This document shows, piece after piece, positions 22,886 to 32,770 of a stretch of 64,000 nt of DNA; the stretch's first letter is position 1, and each line of letters starts with the position of its first letter. The position numbers and the translations under genes were made by a program. The notes under the pieces are model-generated. The model worked only from the letters and a program-made list of their open reading frames with translations. It did not search any database and was not told where the DNA came from. The DNA comes from Clostridium_AW sp040797845 (GTDB lineage Bacteria > Bacillota > Clostridia > Clostridiales > Clostridiaceae), in NCBI GenBank assembly GCA_040797845.1, contig JBFNFA010000007.1:62001-126000 (forward strand), read 5' to 3'.

Positions 22886-25813
22886 ATGAATTTTCAAATA
22901 GGTGATATTTATAGTGGTTTTAAACTGGTGGATAAAAAAAACGTAGAAGAGGTAAACTCACTAGCGTTAATTTTTCAACATGAGGCTACAGGAGCAAAAT
23001 TGTTAAAACTAGAAAATGAAGATGATAATAAAGTTTTTTCAATAAGCTTTAGAACTCCCCCACAGGACAGCACAGGTGTAGCTCATATATTAGAGCACTC
23101 AGTTTTATGTGGTTCAAGGAAATTTCCATCAAAGGAGCCTTTTGTAGAACTTATAAAGGGATCATTGAATACTTTTTTAAATGCCATGACTTTTGCGGAT
23201 AAGACAATGTATCCTGTTGCTAGTAAGAACAAAAAAGACTTTTTTAATTTAATGGATGTGTATTTAGACGCAGTTTTATATCCAAATATATATAAATATC
23301 CTCAAATATTTATGCAGGAAGGTTGGCACCATGATTTAGAAAGTACGGAAGGTGAAATAACCTATAAGGGAGTAGTATATAACGAAATGAAAGGTGCTTT
23401 CTCTTCGCCGGAATCTATACTTATGAGAAAAATACCTGAATCTTTATTCCCAGATACTACTTATGGAGTAGAATCTGGAGGAGATCCAGACCACATCCCA
23501 GAACTTACATATGAAAATTTTATTAGCTTCCACAAGAAATACTATCACCCATCAAACAGCTATATATTCTTATATGGTGATGGAGATACTTTAGAGGAGT
23601 TAAGCTTTATAAATGATAATTATTTAAAAGATTTTAAAAAGATTGATGTAGATTCTTCAATAGCCCTTCAAAAACCTTTTGGAAATATGGTTGAAAATGT
23701 AGTGGAATATCCTATTTCTCAAAATGAAGGAGAGGGAGATAAAACCTTCTTAAGTTTAAACTTTGTTGTTGGAAAGGTAACAGATGAAGAGTTATATTTA
23801 GCTTTTGAGATTTTAGAACATTTATTATTGGAAACTTCAGCAGCGCCACTTAAAAAGGCACTTATACAAAGCGGTATAGGTAAAGATGTATTCGGCAGTT
23901 TTGATAATAGTGTGCTTCAACCTACGTTGAGTATAATAGTTAAAAACTCAAATGAGCAGAAAAAGGATGAATTTAAAAACCTAGTATTCACCACTTTAAA
24001 AGAATTGGTGGATAAAGGTATAGATAAAAAATTGATTCAATCCTCATTGAATATTAAAGAATTTTATTTAAGAGAAGCTGACTATGGTGGATATCCTAAG
24101 GGACTTATATATGGTATAAAGTGCATGGATAGCTGGCTTTATGATCATCACCCTTTAATGCATTTAAATTATGAGCCACAGCTAAAGAAAATAAAAGAAA
24201 GAGCAGAAAATGGATATTTTGAAGAGCTTATAAATGAATATCTATTAAAGAGTGATCACAGTTCACTTTTAATTGTAAAACCTAAAAAGGGTCTTGCAGA
24301 AGAGAAGGACAGAAATACAAAAGAAAAATTAAAAGCTTATAAAGAAGGATTATCAAAGGATGAATTGAAAAAAATCCTAGATGAAACTAAAGAACTGGTT
24401 AAGAGACAGAATACTCCAGATTCACAAGAAAACATAGAAAAGATTCCTCTTTTATCAATAGAAGATATAAATAGAGAAGCGGAAAAACTTCCTATAGAAG
24501 TTTTAGATGAAGGTGGAATAAAGGTATTAAAACATGATATATTTACAAACAAAATTGCCTATGTAGATTTATACTTTAACACTGCAAATGTTCCACAGGA
24601 GTTAATCCCATATATAGGATTATTATCCGGAATTCTAGGCAAAGTAAGCACGGAGAAACATGATTATGAAGATTTATCAAAGGAAGTAAACATAAATACT
24701 GGAGGAATTTATTACTCAGCAACAGCTTATTCAAATAGTGTTAATGTGGATGAATTTACTCCTATGCTTAAAGTAAAAGCAAAAGCTCTAGTTTCAAAAA
24801 TAAGTGATTTATTTAAGTTATTGTTAGAGGAAATTGGAAGCAGTAAATTTGATGATAGCAGAAGGATTAAAGAAATACTTTCAGAACTAAAATCAAGAAT
24901 GGAAATGACTATATTTGATAGAGGACATATGATAGCTGCAGGAAGGGTAGCATCTTACTACTCAGCAGTAGGAGCATATTTAGAGAGGGTATCTGGAATA
25001 AACTTATATCATTTTGTAGTAGACCTTGAAGAAAATTTTGAAAGTAAAAAAGCAGAGATAGAAAGCAATTTAAATAAGCTATGCAAATTAATATTCAATA
25101 AGGAAAATGTAACAATAAGCCTTACTTTAGAAGAAGAAGATTATAAAGAATTTCAAAAGGAGCTTCCTAGTTTAGTGAAGGGACTTGGGGATAATGCTTT
25201 TGAAAAGTCTTCCTATAGTTTTGATTTAAAACCTGAAAATGAAGGGTTAATGACATCAGGAAAGGTACAATATAATGCAAAAGGATATAACTTCAAAAAG
25301 CTAGGATATAAGTATACAGGTACAATGCAGGTATTGAAGACAATTGTAAGCTTTGACTACTTATGGAATAAAGTAAGAGTTCAAGGTGGAGCTTATGGAT
25401 GCTTTGGAGGATTTAATAGAAATGGTAATATGTATTTCGTATCTTATAGAGATCCTCATTTGAAAAACACATTAAATGTTTATGATAAATCTTTCGAATA
25501 TATAGAAAATTTTACGGAAGATGAAAGAGGTATGACAAAATATATAATTGGAACGGTAAGTGATGTGGATTCTCCTCTTACAGCATCTATGAAAGGTGAT
25601 AAGGCTTCAGCTAATTATTTTAGTGGAGTTAAAGATGAGGATATTCAAAGGGAGAGAGAAGAAATATTAGACACAAAAGTGGATGATATTAAAAAATTAG
25701 CACCTATAGCTAGAGATTGCATGAAAGAGCAATATATATGTGTTCTAGGAAATGAAGATAGAATAAAAGAAGAAAAAGATACGTTTAATAACCTTATGCA
25801 TATATTCAAGTAA
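22886..25813 (+). CDS. Insulinase-family (M16C) metalloprotease
   Basis: A 975-residue zinc peptidase of the presequence-protease/falcilysin type. The inverted zinc motif HxxEH is at residues 67-71 (HILEHSVLCGS) and the third ligand lies in VVYNEMKGAF. The length fits the single-chain M16C clan with two halves joined by a helical hinge (about 470-540). There is no signal peptide, so it should act in the cytoplasm on peptides. RBS TAGGAGG precedes the ATG. It is transcribed alone and ends at a terminator. Confidence 0.92.
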   Translation: MNFQIGDIYSGFKLVDKKNVEEVNSLALIFQHEATGAKLLKLENEDDNKVFSISFRTPPQDSTGVAHILEHSVLCGSRKFPSKEPFVELIKGSLNTFLNAMTFADKTMYPVASKNKKDFFNLMDVYLDAVLYPNIYKYPQIFMQEGWHHDLESTEGEITYKGVVYNEMKGAFSSPESILMRKIPESLFPDTTYGVESGGDPDHIPELTYENFISFHKKYYHPSNSYIFLYGDGDTLEELSFINDNYLKDFKKIDVDSSIALQKPFGNMVENVVEYPISQNEGEGDKTFLSLNFVVGKVTDEELYLAFEILEHLLLETSAAPLKKALIQSGIGKDVFGSFDNSVLQPTLSIIVKNSNEQKKDEFKNLVFTTLKELVDKGIDKKLIQSSLNIKEFYLREADYGGYPKGLIYGIKCMDSWLYDHHPLMHLNYEPQLKKIKERAENGYFEELINEYLLKSDHSSLLIVKPKKGLAEEKDRNTKEKLKAYKEGLSKDELKKILDETKELVKRQNTPDSQENIEKIPLLSIEDINREAEKLPIEVLDEGGIKVLKHDIFTNKIAYVDLYFNTANVPQELIPYIGLLSGILGKVSTEKHDYEDLSKEVNINTGGIYYSATAYSNSVNVDEFTPMLKVKAKALVSKISDLFKLLLEEIGSSKFDDSRRIKEILSELKSRMEMTIFDRGHMIAAGRVASYYSAVGAYLERVSGINLYHFVVDLEENFESKKAEIESNLNKLCKLIFNKENVTISLTLEEEDYKEFQKELPSLVKGLGDNAFEKSSYSFDLKPENEGLMTSGKVQYNAKGYNFKKLGYKYTGTMQVLKTIVSFDYLWNKVRVQGGAYGCFGGFNRNGNMYFVSYRDPHLKNTLNVYDKSFEYIENFTEDERGMTKYIIGTVSDVDSPLTASMKGDKASANYFSGVKDEDIQREREEILDTKVDDIKKLAPIARDCMKEQYICVLGNEDRIKEEKDTFNNLMHIFK

Positions 25814-25822
25814 TGTTAATAA

Positions 25823-25868
25823 AAAAACAAAGTATTAGGGTAATGATTACTCTAGTACTTTGTTTTTT
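25823..25868 (+). terminator. Terminator after the M16C gene
   Basis: AAAACAAAGTA and, inverted, TACTTTGTTTT form the outer stem, with GTAAT/ATTAC inside. A T-run follows. Confidence 0.85.
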
Positions 25869-26002
25869 TATTGAATAAATGCTGTTTTTATAAAAAATTA
25901 TAATTAATATCTAATGTTTAATCATACTTATTGATAAATACTGGCAAAATGTAATATAATGTTTGTATAAAATATAACAAAGTTAAAAAGGGGATGTATT
26001 AA

Positions 26003-27757
26003 ATGAGAAGATTTAAAAAACTGTCAATGGTGATGACTTTAATTTTTATGTTCTCTCTAGTAGGTTGTGGAGGGAGTAAAAATGCTTCTGGGGATAAAGC
26101 AAAATTTAAATCAGGAAAATACATTGCTGAAGCCAAGGGACATAATGGAAATATTAAGTTAGAAGTAGAAGTAGACGAAGAGAAAATAAAAGATATAAAA
26201 ATATTAGAACATAAAGAAACTAAGGGCTTAAGTGATCCAGCTTTAAATGATATACCAAAGGAGATAATAGAGAAGCAAAGTTTAGCTGTAGATACTATTT
26301 CAGGTGCTACAGTGACAAGTAACGGGGTTATAGAAGCTATAACTTTAGCACTTAAAAATGCTGGTGGCAATATTGATGAATTAAAAAAGGCATCTGGAAG
26401 TGATGATTCATCAAAAAAAGAATTAGTTAAAAAAGAGGCAGATATTATAGTAATTGGAGCAGGGGGCGCTGGGATGTCCGCTGCTGTTGCTGCGGCAGAA
26501 GAAGGAGCTAAAGTAATTGTATTAGAAAAAATGCCTATGATAGGTGGAAATACCATTAGATCCGGTGGAGCATATAATGCAGTTGATGTAGAAAATCAAA
26601 AGGCTCAGGGGATAGAAGATTCAATAGAGAAACATTTTAAACAAACTTTTGAAGGTGGAGATAAAAAGGCAGATGAAAAATTAGTTAAAATTCTTGTTGA
26701 AGGTTCTCTTGAAGGAAAGAAATGGTTGCAATCCTATGGTATGAAATTTAACGAAAAAATAGGTTCCGTGGTAGGATCTTTATGGACAAGAACTCATCAA
26801 GCCTCAGATTCAGCAGGAACAGGATATATGAATACATTAAAAGAAGCGGGAGATAAATTAGGCGTTGAAATATTGCTTAATACAAAGGCTACAGAGCTTA
26901 TAGTTGAAAATGATAGAGTGGTAGGAGTTAAGGCTGAAGATAAAGATAAAAACCCACTTGAATTAAGAGGGAAAAAAGGGGTGGTTATAGCAACAGGAGG
27001 ATTTGCTGCTAATGTAGAAATGAGAACAAAATATGTTCCAGGTCTAACAGCCGATAAACCAACTACTAATCATCCAGGAGCTACAGGGGATGGTATAGTT
27101 ATGGGAGAGAAAGTAGGTGCTGATTTAGTTGGTATGGAGTATATTCAGTTACTTCCAATGGCTATAGAGCTTACTGGACCAACCATAAACGTAGAAAACT
27201 CTGTGTTTATAAATAAAGATGGAAAAAGATTTATAAATGAAGATAACAGAAGAGACAAGTTATGTGAAGCAATAATGAAACAAAAAGACGGACAATATTA
27301 CATGATAAATGACTCTCAAATAATAAAAGAGAAGAATGAGCTTGGTGATAATATAGAGGAATTAATACAAAAGGGAGTAGTAATAAAAGCTGATTCCATA
27401 AAAGAATTAGCAGAAAAAATTAAAGTTGATGAAAAAGTATTACAAGAAACAATAGATGAGTTCAATAAAGCTGTAGAAAATAAAAAAGACTCCTTTAATC
27501 GTACATTGTGGAATAATAAAATAGAAAAAGCACCATACTATGCAACTTTGAGACATCCAGCAGTTCACCACACCATGGGTGGATTAAAAATAAATGAAAA
27601 AACCCAAGTGTTAAATAAGTCAGGAGAAATTATTCAAGGTTTATACGCAGCTGGCGAAGTAACTGGTGGTATACATGGTGGAAATAGATTAGGAGGAAAT
27701 GCTCTTCCTGATACTATAGTTTTTGGTAAAATAGCAGGAAAAAATATAGTAAAATAA
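26003..27757 (+). CDS. Exported FMN/FAD flavoprotein reductase (FrdA/UrdA-like lipoprotein)
   Basis: A 584-residue protein. The signal peptide ends in the lipobox LVGC (Cys 22), so it is anchored outside the membrane. An FMN-binding domain (about 35-125) contains DTISGAT (97-103), matching the flavinylation motif recognised by ApbE-type transferases, with Thr 103 the likely FMN-linked residue. A FAD-binding domain follows (VIGAGGAGMSAA, about 150) and ends with GEVTGGIHGGNRLGGNALPD. The layout matches Listeria FrdA and Shewanella UrdA. It likely reduces fumarate or a similar enoate as an external electron sink. Confidence 0.88.
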   Translation: MRRFKKLSMVMTLIFMFSLVGCGGSKNASGDKAKFKSGKYIAEAKGHNGNIKLEVEVDEEKIKDIKILEHKETKGLSDPALNDIPKEIIEKQSLAVDTISGATVTSNGVIEAITLALKNAGGNIDELKKASGSDDSSKKELVKKEADIIVIGAGGAGMSAAVAAAEEGAKVIVLEKMPMIGGNTIRSGGAYNAVDVENQKAQGIEDSIEKHFKQTFEGGDKKADEKLVKILVEGSLEGKKWLQSYGMKFNEKIGSVVGSLWTRTHQASDSAGTGYMNTLKEAGDKLGVEILLNTKATELIVENDRVVGVKAEDKDKNPLELRGKKGVVIATGGFAANVEMRTKYVPGLTADKPTTNHPGATGDGIVMGEKVGADLVGMEYIQLLPMAIELTGPTINVENSVFINKDGKRFINEDNRRDKLCEAIMKQKDGQYYMINDSQIIKEKNELGDNIEELIQKGVVIKADSIKELAEKIKVDEKVLQETIDEFNKAVENKKDSFNRTLWNNKIEKAPYYATLRHPAVHHTMGGLKINEKTQVLNKSGEIIQGLYAAGEVTGGIHGGNRLGGNALPDTIVFGKIAGKNIVK

Positions 27758-27799
27758 AAAATACCTCTTGAAAATTTTGAAATAAAGTGATAAACTAAG

Positions 27800-28082
27800 A
27801 ACCAAAATTAATAACATGTTTAAATTCATTGATGAGGAAGAGTAGTTAAAATTGATTATTCTCAGAGAGTGGAGGATGGTGCGATCTCCATAGTATAGGT
27901 TTTAATGAATGGACCTCATAGAAGTAAATTGAAATCCTTTATGGAGAGTAGTGGTTACCGGAAACCTACCGTTAAAAAGGCTAGGATATGATTGTATCCG
28001 AATGAGAGATGTGCTTTTTAGCATAACTTAGGTGGTACCGCGAATAATACTTCGCCCTATTTTTTAGGGCGGAGTTTTTTTA
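27800..28082 (+). promoter_or_regulatory. T-box riboswitch, tryptophan specificity
   Basis: A canonical T-box leader. Stem I includes GAGAGTGGAGGATGGTGCGA and a specifier loop GAATGGACCTC, whose codon TGG (27910-27912) matches tRNA-Trp. The T-box sequence AGGTGGTACCGCG is at 28030-28042. The terminator pairs ACTTCGCCCTA (28049-28059) with TAGGGCGGAGT (28065-28075) and runs into Ts. Uncharged tRNA-Trp should stabilise the antiterminator and switch on the transporter gene that follows. Confidence 0.95.
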
Positions 28083-28146
28083 TTGTATAAAAACTTAAGC
28101 GCGCTTTTGTAAATATAAATTATAAAAATTGAAAGGGGTCTTTATT

Positions 28147-28647
28147 ATGACATTGAAAAAATTTGTATTGAGTTCAGTATTGCTAGCAGCAGGTTTACTT
28201 TTGCACCAAATCTCACCAAACTTTATATTTGGAATGAAGCCAGATTTCTTACTTTTAATGATGTTTGTATCCTTAACCTTTGTTGAAGATTATAAATTCG
28301 TATTTGTTATTGGAGTAATTTCAGGAATACTTACAGCTCTTACTACAACTTTTCCAGGAGGACAAATACCAAACTTTATAGATAAGATAATAACATCACA
28401 GTTTGTTTATATTTTTATGAAAATATTTAATATAAAATTAGATAGCAGTAAGGGAGTAATTATTACAACGTTTTTGGGCACATTAGTAAGTGGAACTGTG
28501 TTTTTACTACTTGCTTTATTAATGGTAGGATTGCCTGCTACTTTTGCTGCACTATATCCTACAGTAATAATTGCTACTTGTATTAACTCTATAGGAATGT
28601 TTTTTATGCTTAAAATGTTAAATAGAGCAATTAAATACTCACATTAG
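28147..28647 (+). CDS. trpP: Tryptophan transporter TrpP
   Basis: A 166-residue membrane protein with five or six hydrophobic helices. The N-terminal GMKPDFLLLMMF and the central PGGQIPNFIDK are typical of TrpP-family proteins. The start is the ATG at 28147 after AAAGGGG; the upstream in-frame TTG at 28129 has no RBS. The tryptophan-specific T-box directly upstream supports the assignment independently. Confidence 0.93.
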   Translation: MTLKKFVLSSVLLAAGLLLHQISPNFIFGMKPDFLLLMMFVSLTFVEDYKFVFVIGVISGILTALTTTFPGGQIPNFIDKIITSQFVYIFMKIFNIKLDSSKGVIITTFLGTLVSGTVFLLLALLMVGLPATFAALYPTVIIATCINSIGMFFMLKMLNRAIKYSH

Positions 28648-28698
28648 ATTATATATATCTATCTTTTATAATATAATGGTTATAAGGGAGGGATGTAG

Positions 28699-30003
28699 TT
28701 GAAAAAATCACTTTACTTGACCTTGACTGTATTCTTTACTTTGATATTTTTATTTGTTTTTTCAGTTAGATACTTTGAAAACTCAAATATGGAAAAACTA
28801 AAGAAGGATAATTCTTATACTGTTATTTTAGACAGTGATACTAAAGCCAGTATTGCAAAAGTATCAGATAAGGCTATAAATTACAGAAAAATAAATTTAA
28901 ATATTTGGTCTGCTAATTTAATATTAAGCTTTGCTATACCTGTTATCTTCATATTAAGTGGCCTATCGAAAAAGTTAAGTGAATTCGTAAAGAGAATAAG
29001 TAAAAACTATATTATTCAGCTTGCATTATTCTTTATTTTCTTTACACTGATAAGCTGCATTATAACTTTTCCCTTAGACTATTATAGAAGCTTTGTTCAT
29101 AGGCATAATTTCGGATTGTCTAATCAAACCTTTTATAAATGGTTTAGTGATTACTTAAAAGGATTTACTATTAATACACTGATTACCTCTATGTTTCTTT
29201 GGGTTCCATATTTTATTATTAATAAAAGCCCAAAGAGATGGTGGCTCTATAATGGACTTTTATCTATACCAGTATTAATATTTGTTACATTTATTTCCCC
29301 TATGTATATAGATCCTATATTCAATCAGTATACGCCTATACAAAATAAAGATCTGCAAACTAAAATTGAGGAACAGTTAAAAATAGCCGATATAAGTAAT
29401 AGTAAGGTGTACCAGGTGAACAAAAGTGTAGACACAAAGGAAATGAATGCATATATGACTGGTGTATTTAACTCTAAAAGAATTGTTTTATGGGATACTA
29501 CTATAAATAATTTGACTCAAGGAGAAACATTGTCAATCACAGCCCATGAAATAGGTCATTATGTCATGGGCCATGTGTGGAAGTCCATAGTTTTAGGAGG
29601 AGCTCTCTTTACTTTAGTTTTATACCTAGTAAATAAATCTTTGCTTTGGATTTTGCATAAGTGGAGAGATGTACTTGGAGTAAGAAGAATTATAGATGTT
29701 GGAGCGATGCCTTTGATAATCTTATTACTTAATATATTTTTATTTTTAGCTAATCCTATAACCAATACTTATTCTAGATATGTAGAAAGGGAAGCGGATA
29801 GGTATGCTCTTGAACTCACTAAAGATAATTCTTCTACAATAACCTCTACTATTAAACTTCATGAAAATAGTTTAAGCTTACCAAAGGTTAGTAAAATTTA
29901 TGAGGTGTGGTACTATAGTCATCCAAGTTATTATGATAGAGTTATATTTGCCAAGGAGTACGCACCATGGAAGGAAAATAAACCTTTAAAATATATAAAA
30001 TAA
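28699..30003 (+). CDS. M48-family membrane metalloprotease (Ste24/CAAX-like)
   Basis: A 434-residue integral membrane peptidase with about six hydrophobic helices. The zinc site is TAHEIGHYVMGH, with the third ligand in YVEREADRYAL. An N-terminal domain of membrane helices plus SKVYQVNKSVDTKEMNAYM resembles CAAX prenyl protease 1, although prenylation is not expected here. Such proteins degrade or process membrane proteins. The start is a TTG after GGGAGGG; ATG 28693 meets an immediate stop. Confidence 0.88.
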   Translation: MKKSLYLTLTVFFTLIFLFVFSVRYFENSNMEKLKKDNSYTVILDSDTKASIAKVSDKAINYRKINLNIWSANLILSFAIPVIFILSGLSKKLSEFVKRISKNYIIQLALFFIFFTLISCIITFPLDYYRSFVHRHNFGLSNQTFYKWFSDYLKGFTINTLITSMFLWVPYFIINKSPKRWWLYNGLLSIPVLIFVTFISPMYIDPIFNQYTPIQNKDLQTKIEEQLKIADISNSKVYQVNKSVDTKEMNAYMTGVFNSKRIVLWDTTINNLTQGETLSITAHEIGHYVMGHVWKSIVLGGALFTLVLYLVNKSLLWILHKWRDVLGVRRIIDVGAMPLIILLLNIFLFLANPITNTYSRYVEREADRYALELTKDNSSTITSTIKLHENSLSLPKVSKIYEVWYYSHPSYYDRVIFAKEYAPWKENKPLKYIK

Positions 30004-30021
30004 AAATTATGAGGTGATTAT

Positions 30022-30660
30022 ATGCTTGTGAATTTAAATGAATTAGAATTAGAGAGTATAAAAAATTTGATTACTGATAGGATAAGTCAATTAAGAATAG
30101 ATATGGATGGAGACGCAGAGAACGAAGAGGAATTTAAAACTATAATTAGAGAATATAAAAAGCTGTTAGAGACCATAGATAACAATAAATTTACTCAGGA
30201 AAAAATAAATTCCATCATAGCTGAAGAGTTTAATTCTTCTGAGAATAGCGGTAAAAAGCTTAAAGATGTTTTACCTCAAGGATTTGAAAATATACTTAAA
30301 GTTTATATTTACAACAATAAAGATGAAGTATTGAGATATATAAAAGATTTCATAAAAAAAGATAGTGTGAAAGATACTCTAAGAAGAGAAATAGATAAGA
30401 TGATGGCAGGAGTAAATATTGCCATAAGAAAATTTATAAATGTAGATAATTTATGCGACAACATAATAAATGGCATACAAAATTATGTGGAAAATGAGGA
30501 CAACTCATTTAAAATAATAGAATTTATATATAGTGGAATAGATATTATAAAAGAAAAAAATTTAAGAGAAGTTCTATCCTACATTCCTTATGAAGGCAAA
30601 AAAACTATTATTAATTTTATGGCAGAAAAAGTGTATTATATCATAGACAATTATAACTAA
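30022..30660 (+). CDS. Hypothetical helical protein
   Basis: A 212-residue soluble, highly charged and mostly helical protein. It starts 18 bp after the M48 protease gene with RBS GAGGTG, so it is probably in the same operon. Visible features are an acidic N-terminal segment (DMDGDAENEEEF) and amphipathic helices near REVLSYIPYEGKKTIINFMA, a segment reminiscent of DUF445 tails. I do not recognise the family with confidence. Confidence 0.65.
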   Translation: MLVNLNELELESIKNLITDRISQLRIDMDGDAENEEEFKTIIREYKKLLETIDNNKFTQEKINSIIAEEFNSSENSGKKLKDVLPQGFENILKVYIYNNKDEVLRYIKDFIKKDSVKDTLRREIDKMMAGVNIAIRKFINVDNLCDNIINGIQNYVENEDNSFKIIEFIYSGIDIIKEKNLREVLSYIPYEGKKTIINFMAEKVYYIIDNYN

Positions 30661-30794
30661 ATCGAAAATATATTAATAAAAAATGTAAAATTTGATATTT
30701 TTATTGTCTAAATATTAAAAATTCATTCAATTTATGGTAATATATACTTGGTAAAATATATATATTACATAATTATAATGAGTAGGTGTTATTT

Positions 30795-32594
30795 ATGGGG
30801 ATTGCTATGGATTCAAAACTTGATAAGGTATGTCATATATGCACTAACTTAGGTGTAATGGAGGAAGAGTTTAAAAATCAATATGAAATGTTGAAAAGAA
30901 ATGAAGAAGCTCTAAGGGTTAGTGAAGAAAGATATAGGCTGGCAGTAGAAGGGGCCAATGACGCTTTATGGGATTGGGATTTTACAAATAATAAATTCTT
31001 TATATCTGAGAAATGGAAAGAAAAAATACCCTTAGAGGTTTTGAATCCTAAATTAAGCATAATAGGCAGATGGACTAGGCTGATACATCCTAAAGACTTA
31101 AATGACACGCTAAATGCTTTTAAGGAGTATTTAAGAGGAGGTAGTGATTACTTCTTTAGTGAATATAGGTTAAAAATAAAAAGCGGTGAATACAAATGGG
31201 TTTTAACTCGAGGAAAGCTTTTAAGAGATGAGGATGGAAAAGCAATTAGAATGGCAGGTTCCCTATCCGATATAACTGATAGAAAAAACTACGAAGAAAA
31301 AATAAAACAATTGGCTTACTATGATAGACTGACGGGACTGCCTAATTTTCATTGTTCGAAAGAAATAATTGGTGAAAAAATAAAAACATATAATGGTGAA
31401 AGCAGAATTGCTTTATTTCTAGTGGATTTGGATAACTTTAGAAATATAAATGATACCTTAGGTCATAAATTTGGAGATAAACTTTTAATAACCGTTAGCG
31501 AAAAGATAAAAAAATTTATTAATAAAAAAGATATCTTATGTAAAGTAGGAGAAGATGAGTTCTTAATCATAAAAAATATGAATGGAACAAAAGAAGAGGC
31601 TGAAATCTTTGCAAAAGAAATACTAAACCATTTTCAAGGGCCAATATGTATAGAAGAACATGAGATATATACTACAGTTAGTATTGGAATAGATATATAC
31701 CCTAGTAATGGAGAAGATGCTTTTTCATTGCTTAGAAATGTGGATACCGCTATGTATGCTGCTAAAGAAAAAGGTAGAAATACTTATGAGTTCTTTAACA
31801 CTAGTATATATAAAGAAATTTTAGAAAAAACAAAACTTGAGGCTGATTTAAGAAGAGCAATTGAAAATGATGAATTCGAGCTATATTACCAACCTCAAAT
31901 GAATTTAAAGACGGAAAAAATTATTGGTGCAGAAGCATTAATTAGATGGAATCATCCTAAGAGAGGTTTAGTATCTCCGGCATATTTTATTCCTTTAGCA
32001 GAAAGCACTGGTCTTATAGTATCCATTGGGAAATGGGTAATAGAAACGGTGTGCAATCAGTACATGGAATGGAAGAGAAAAGGTTATGATGAAATTGTTA
32101 TATCAGTAAATGTATCTTCAATACAGCTGCAGCAAAAGGATTTTATATTTTTTATAAAGGAGACTCTGGAGAAATATGATATGAAGCCAGAGCTGTTAAA
32201 TATCGAAATAACAGAAAGTACCTTAATGAAATCTATAGACTCTGTAGCGGAAAAGCTAAAATCTCTTAAAGATCTAGGGGTTGGAGTGTCTCTAGACGAT
32301 TTTGGTACGGGATATTCTTCTTTGAGCTATTTGAAGAAACTTCCAATAGATACTTTGAAGATCGACAAAAGTTTTGTTGATGATGTAAGAAATGGTTCTG
32401 TTGAGGATGCTATAACTGCTGAAATAATTCAACTTGCCCACAAAATGAAAATAGATGTTGTAGCAGAAGGGGTAGAAGAAGAGATTCAACTTCAAGTTTT
32501 AAGAGTACAGAATTGTGATAAGATACAAGGATATGTTTTAAGTAGACCATTGCCTAAAGAAAAGGTGGAAATTTTTTTGAAAAAACAGCATTAA
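30795..32594 (+). CDS. PAS-GGDEF-EAL cyclic-di-GMP protein
   Basis: A protein of about 599 residues without membrane helices. A PAS domain of the PAS_3 type (about 45-165, WRTL-like WTRLIHPKD and SLSDITDRK) is followed by a GGDEF domain whose signature reads GEDEF, so cyclase activity is doubtful. The EAL domain is intact (EALIRW, ITEST, DDFGTGYSSLSYLKKLP, DKSFV, EGVE). It likely degrades c-di-GMP, with the GGDEF part perhaps binding GTP. The start is the ATG at 30795 after AGGTG. Confidence 0.9.
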   Translation: MGIAMDSKLDKVCHICTNLGVMEEEFKNQYEMLKRNEEALRVSEERYRLAVEGANDALWDWDFTNNKFFISEKWKEKIPLEVLNPKLSIIGRWTRLIHPKDLNDTLNAFKEYLRGGSDYFFSEYRLKIKSGEYKWVLTRGKLLRDEDGKAIRMAGSLSDITDRKNYEEKIKQLAYYDRLTGLPNFHCSKEIIGEKIKTYNGESRIALFLVDLDNFRNINDTLGHKFGDKLLITVSEKIKKFINKKDILCKVGEDEFLIIKNMNGTKEEAEIFAKEILNHFQGPICIEEHEIYTTVSIGIDIYPSNGEDAFSLLRNVDTAMYAAKEKGRNTYEFFNTSIYKEILEKTKLEADLRRAIENDEFELYYQPQMNLKTEKIIGAEALIRWNHPKRGLVSPAYFIPLAESTGLIVSIGKWVIETVCNQYMEWKRKGYDEIVISVNVSSIQLQQKDFIFFIKETLEKYDMKPELLNIEITESTLMKSIDSVAEKLKSLKDLGVGVSLDDFGTGYSSLSYLKKLPIDTLKIDKSFVDDVRNGSVEDAITAEIIQLAHKMKIDVVAEGVEEEIQLQVLRVQNCDKIQGYVLSRPLPKEKVEIFLKKQH

Positions 32595-32626
32595 TTTAAA
32601 GGTATTGATATATTTGAAAATAAAAA

Positions 32627-32648
32627 AACGGAAGATATATCTTCCGTT
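32627..32648. terminator. Perfect palindromic terminator between convergent genes
   Basis: AACGGAAGATA is followed directly by its reverse complement, giving an 11-bp perfect palindrome. On the minus strand it runs into TTTTTTTATTTT, so it best serves the DUF4349 gene, and on the plus strand the EAL gene less well. Confidence 0.7.
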
Positions 32649-32770
32649 CATAGGGGGAGGTCTGGTTTAAACTAAAAATTGTATTATTATTTTTTCTTTA
32701 AATTTATTATATAAGTAAAATATTAAATTTAAATTATGAATATATTAACAAACAATAAACATTTTATAAT

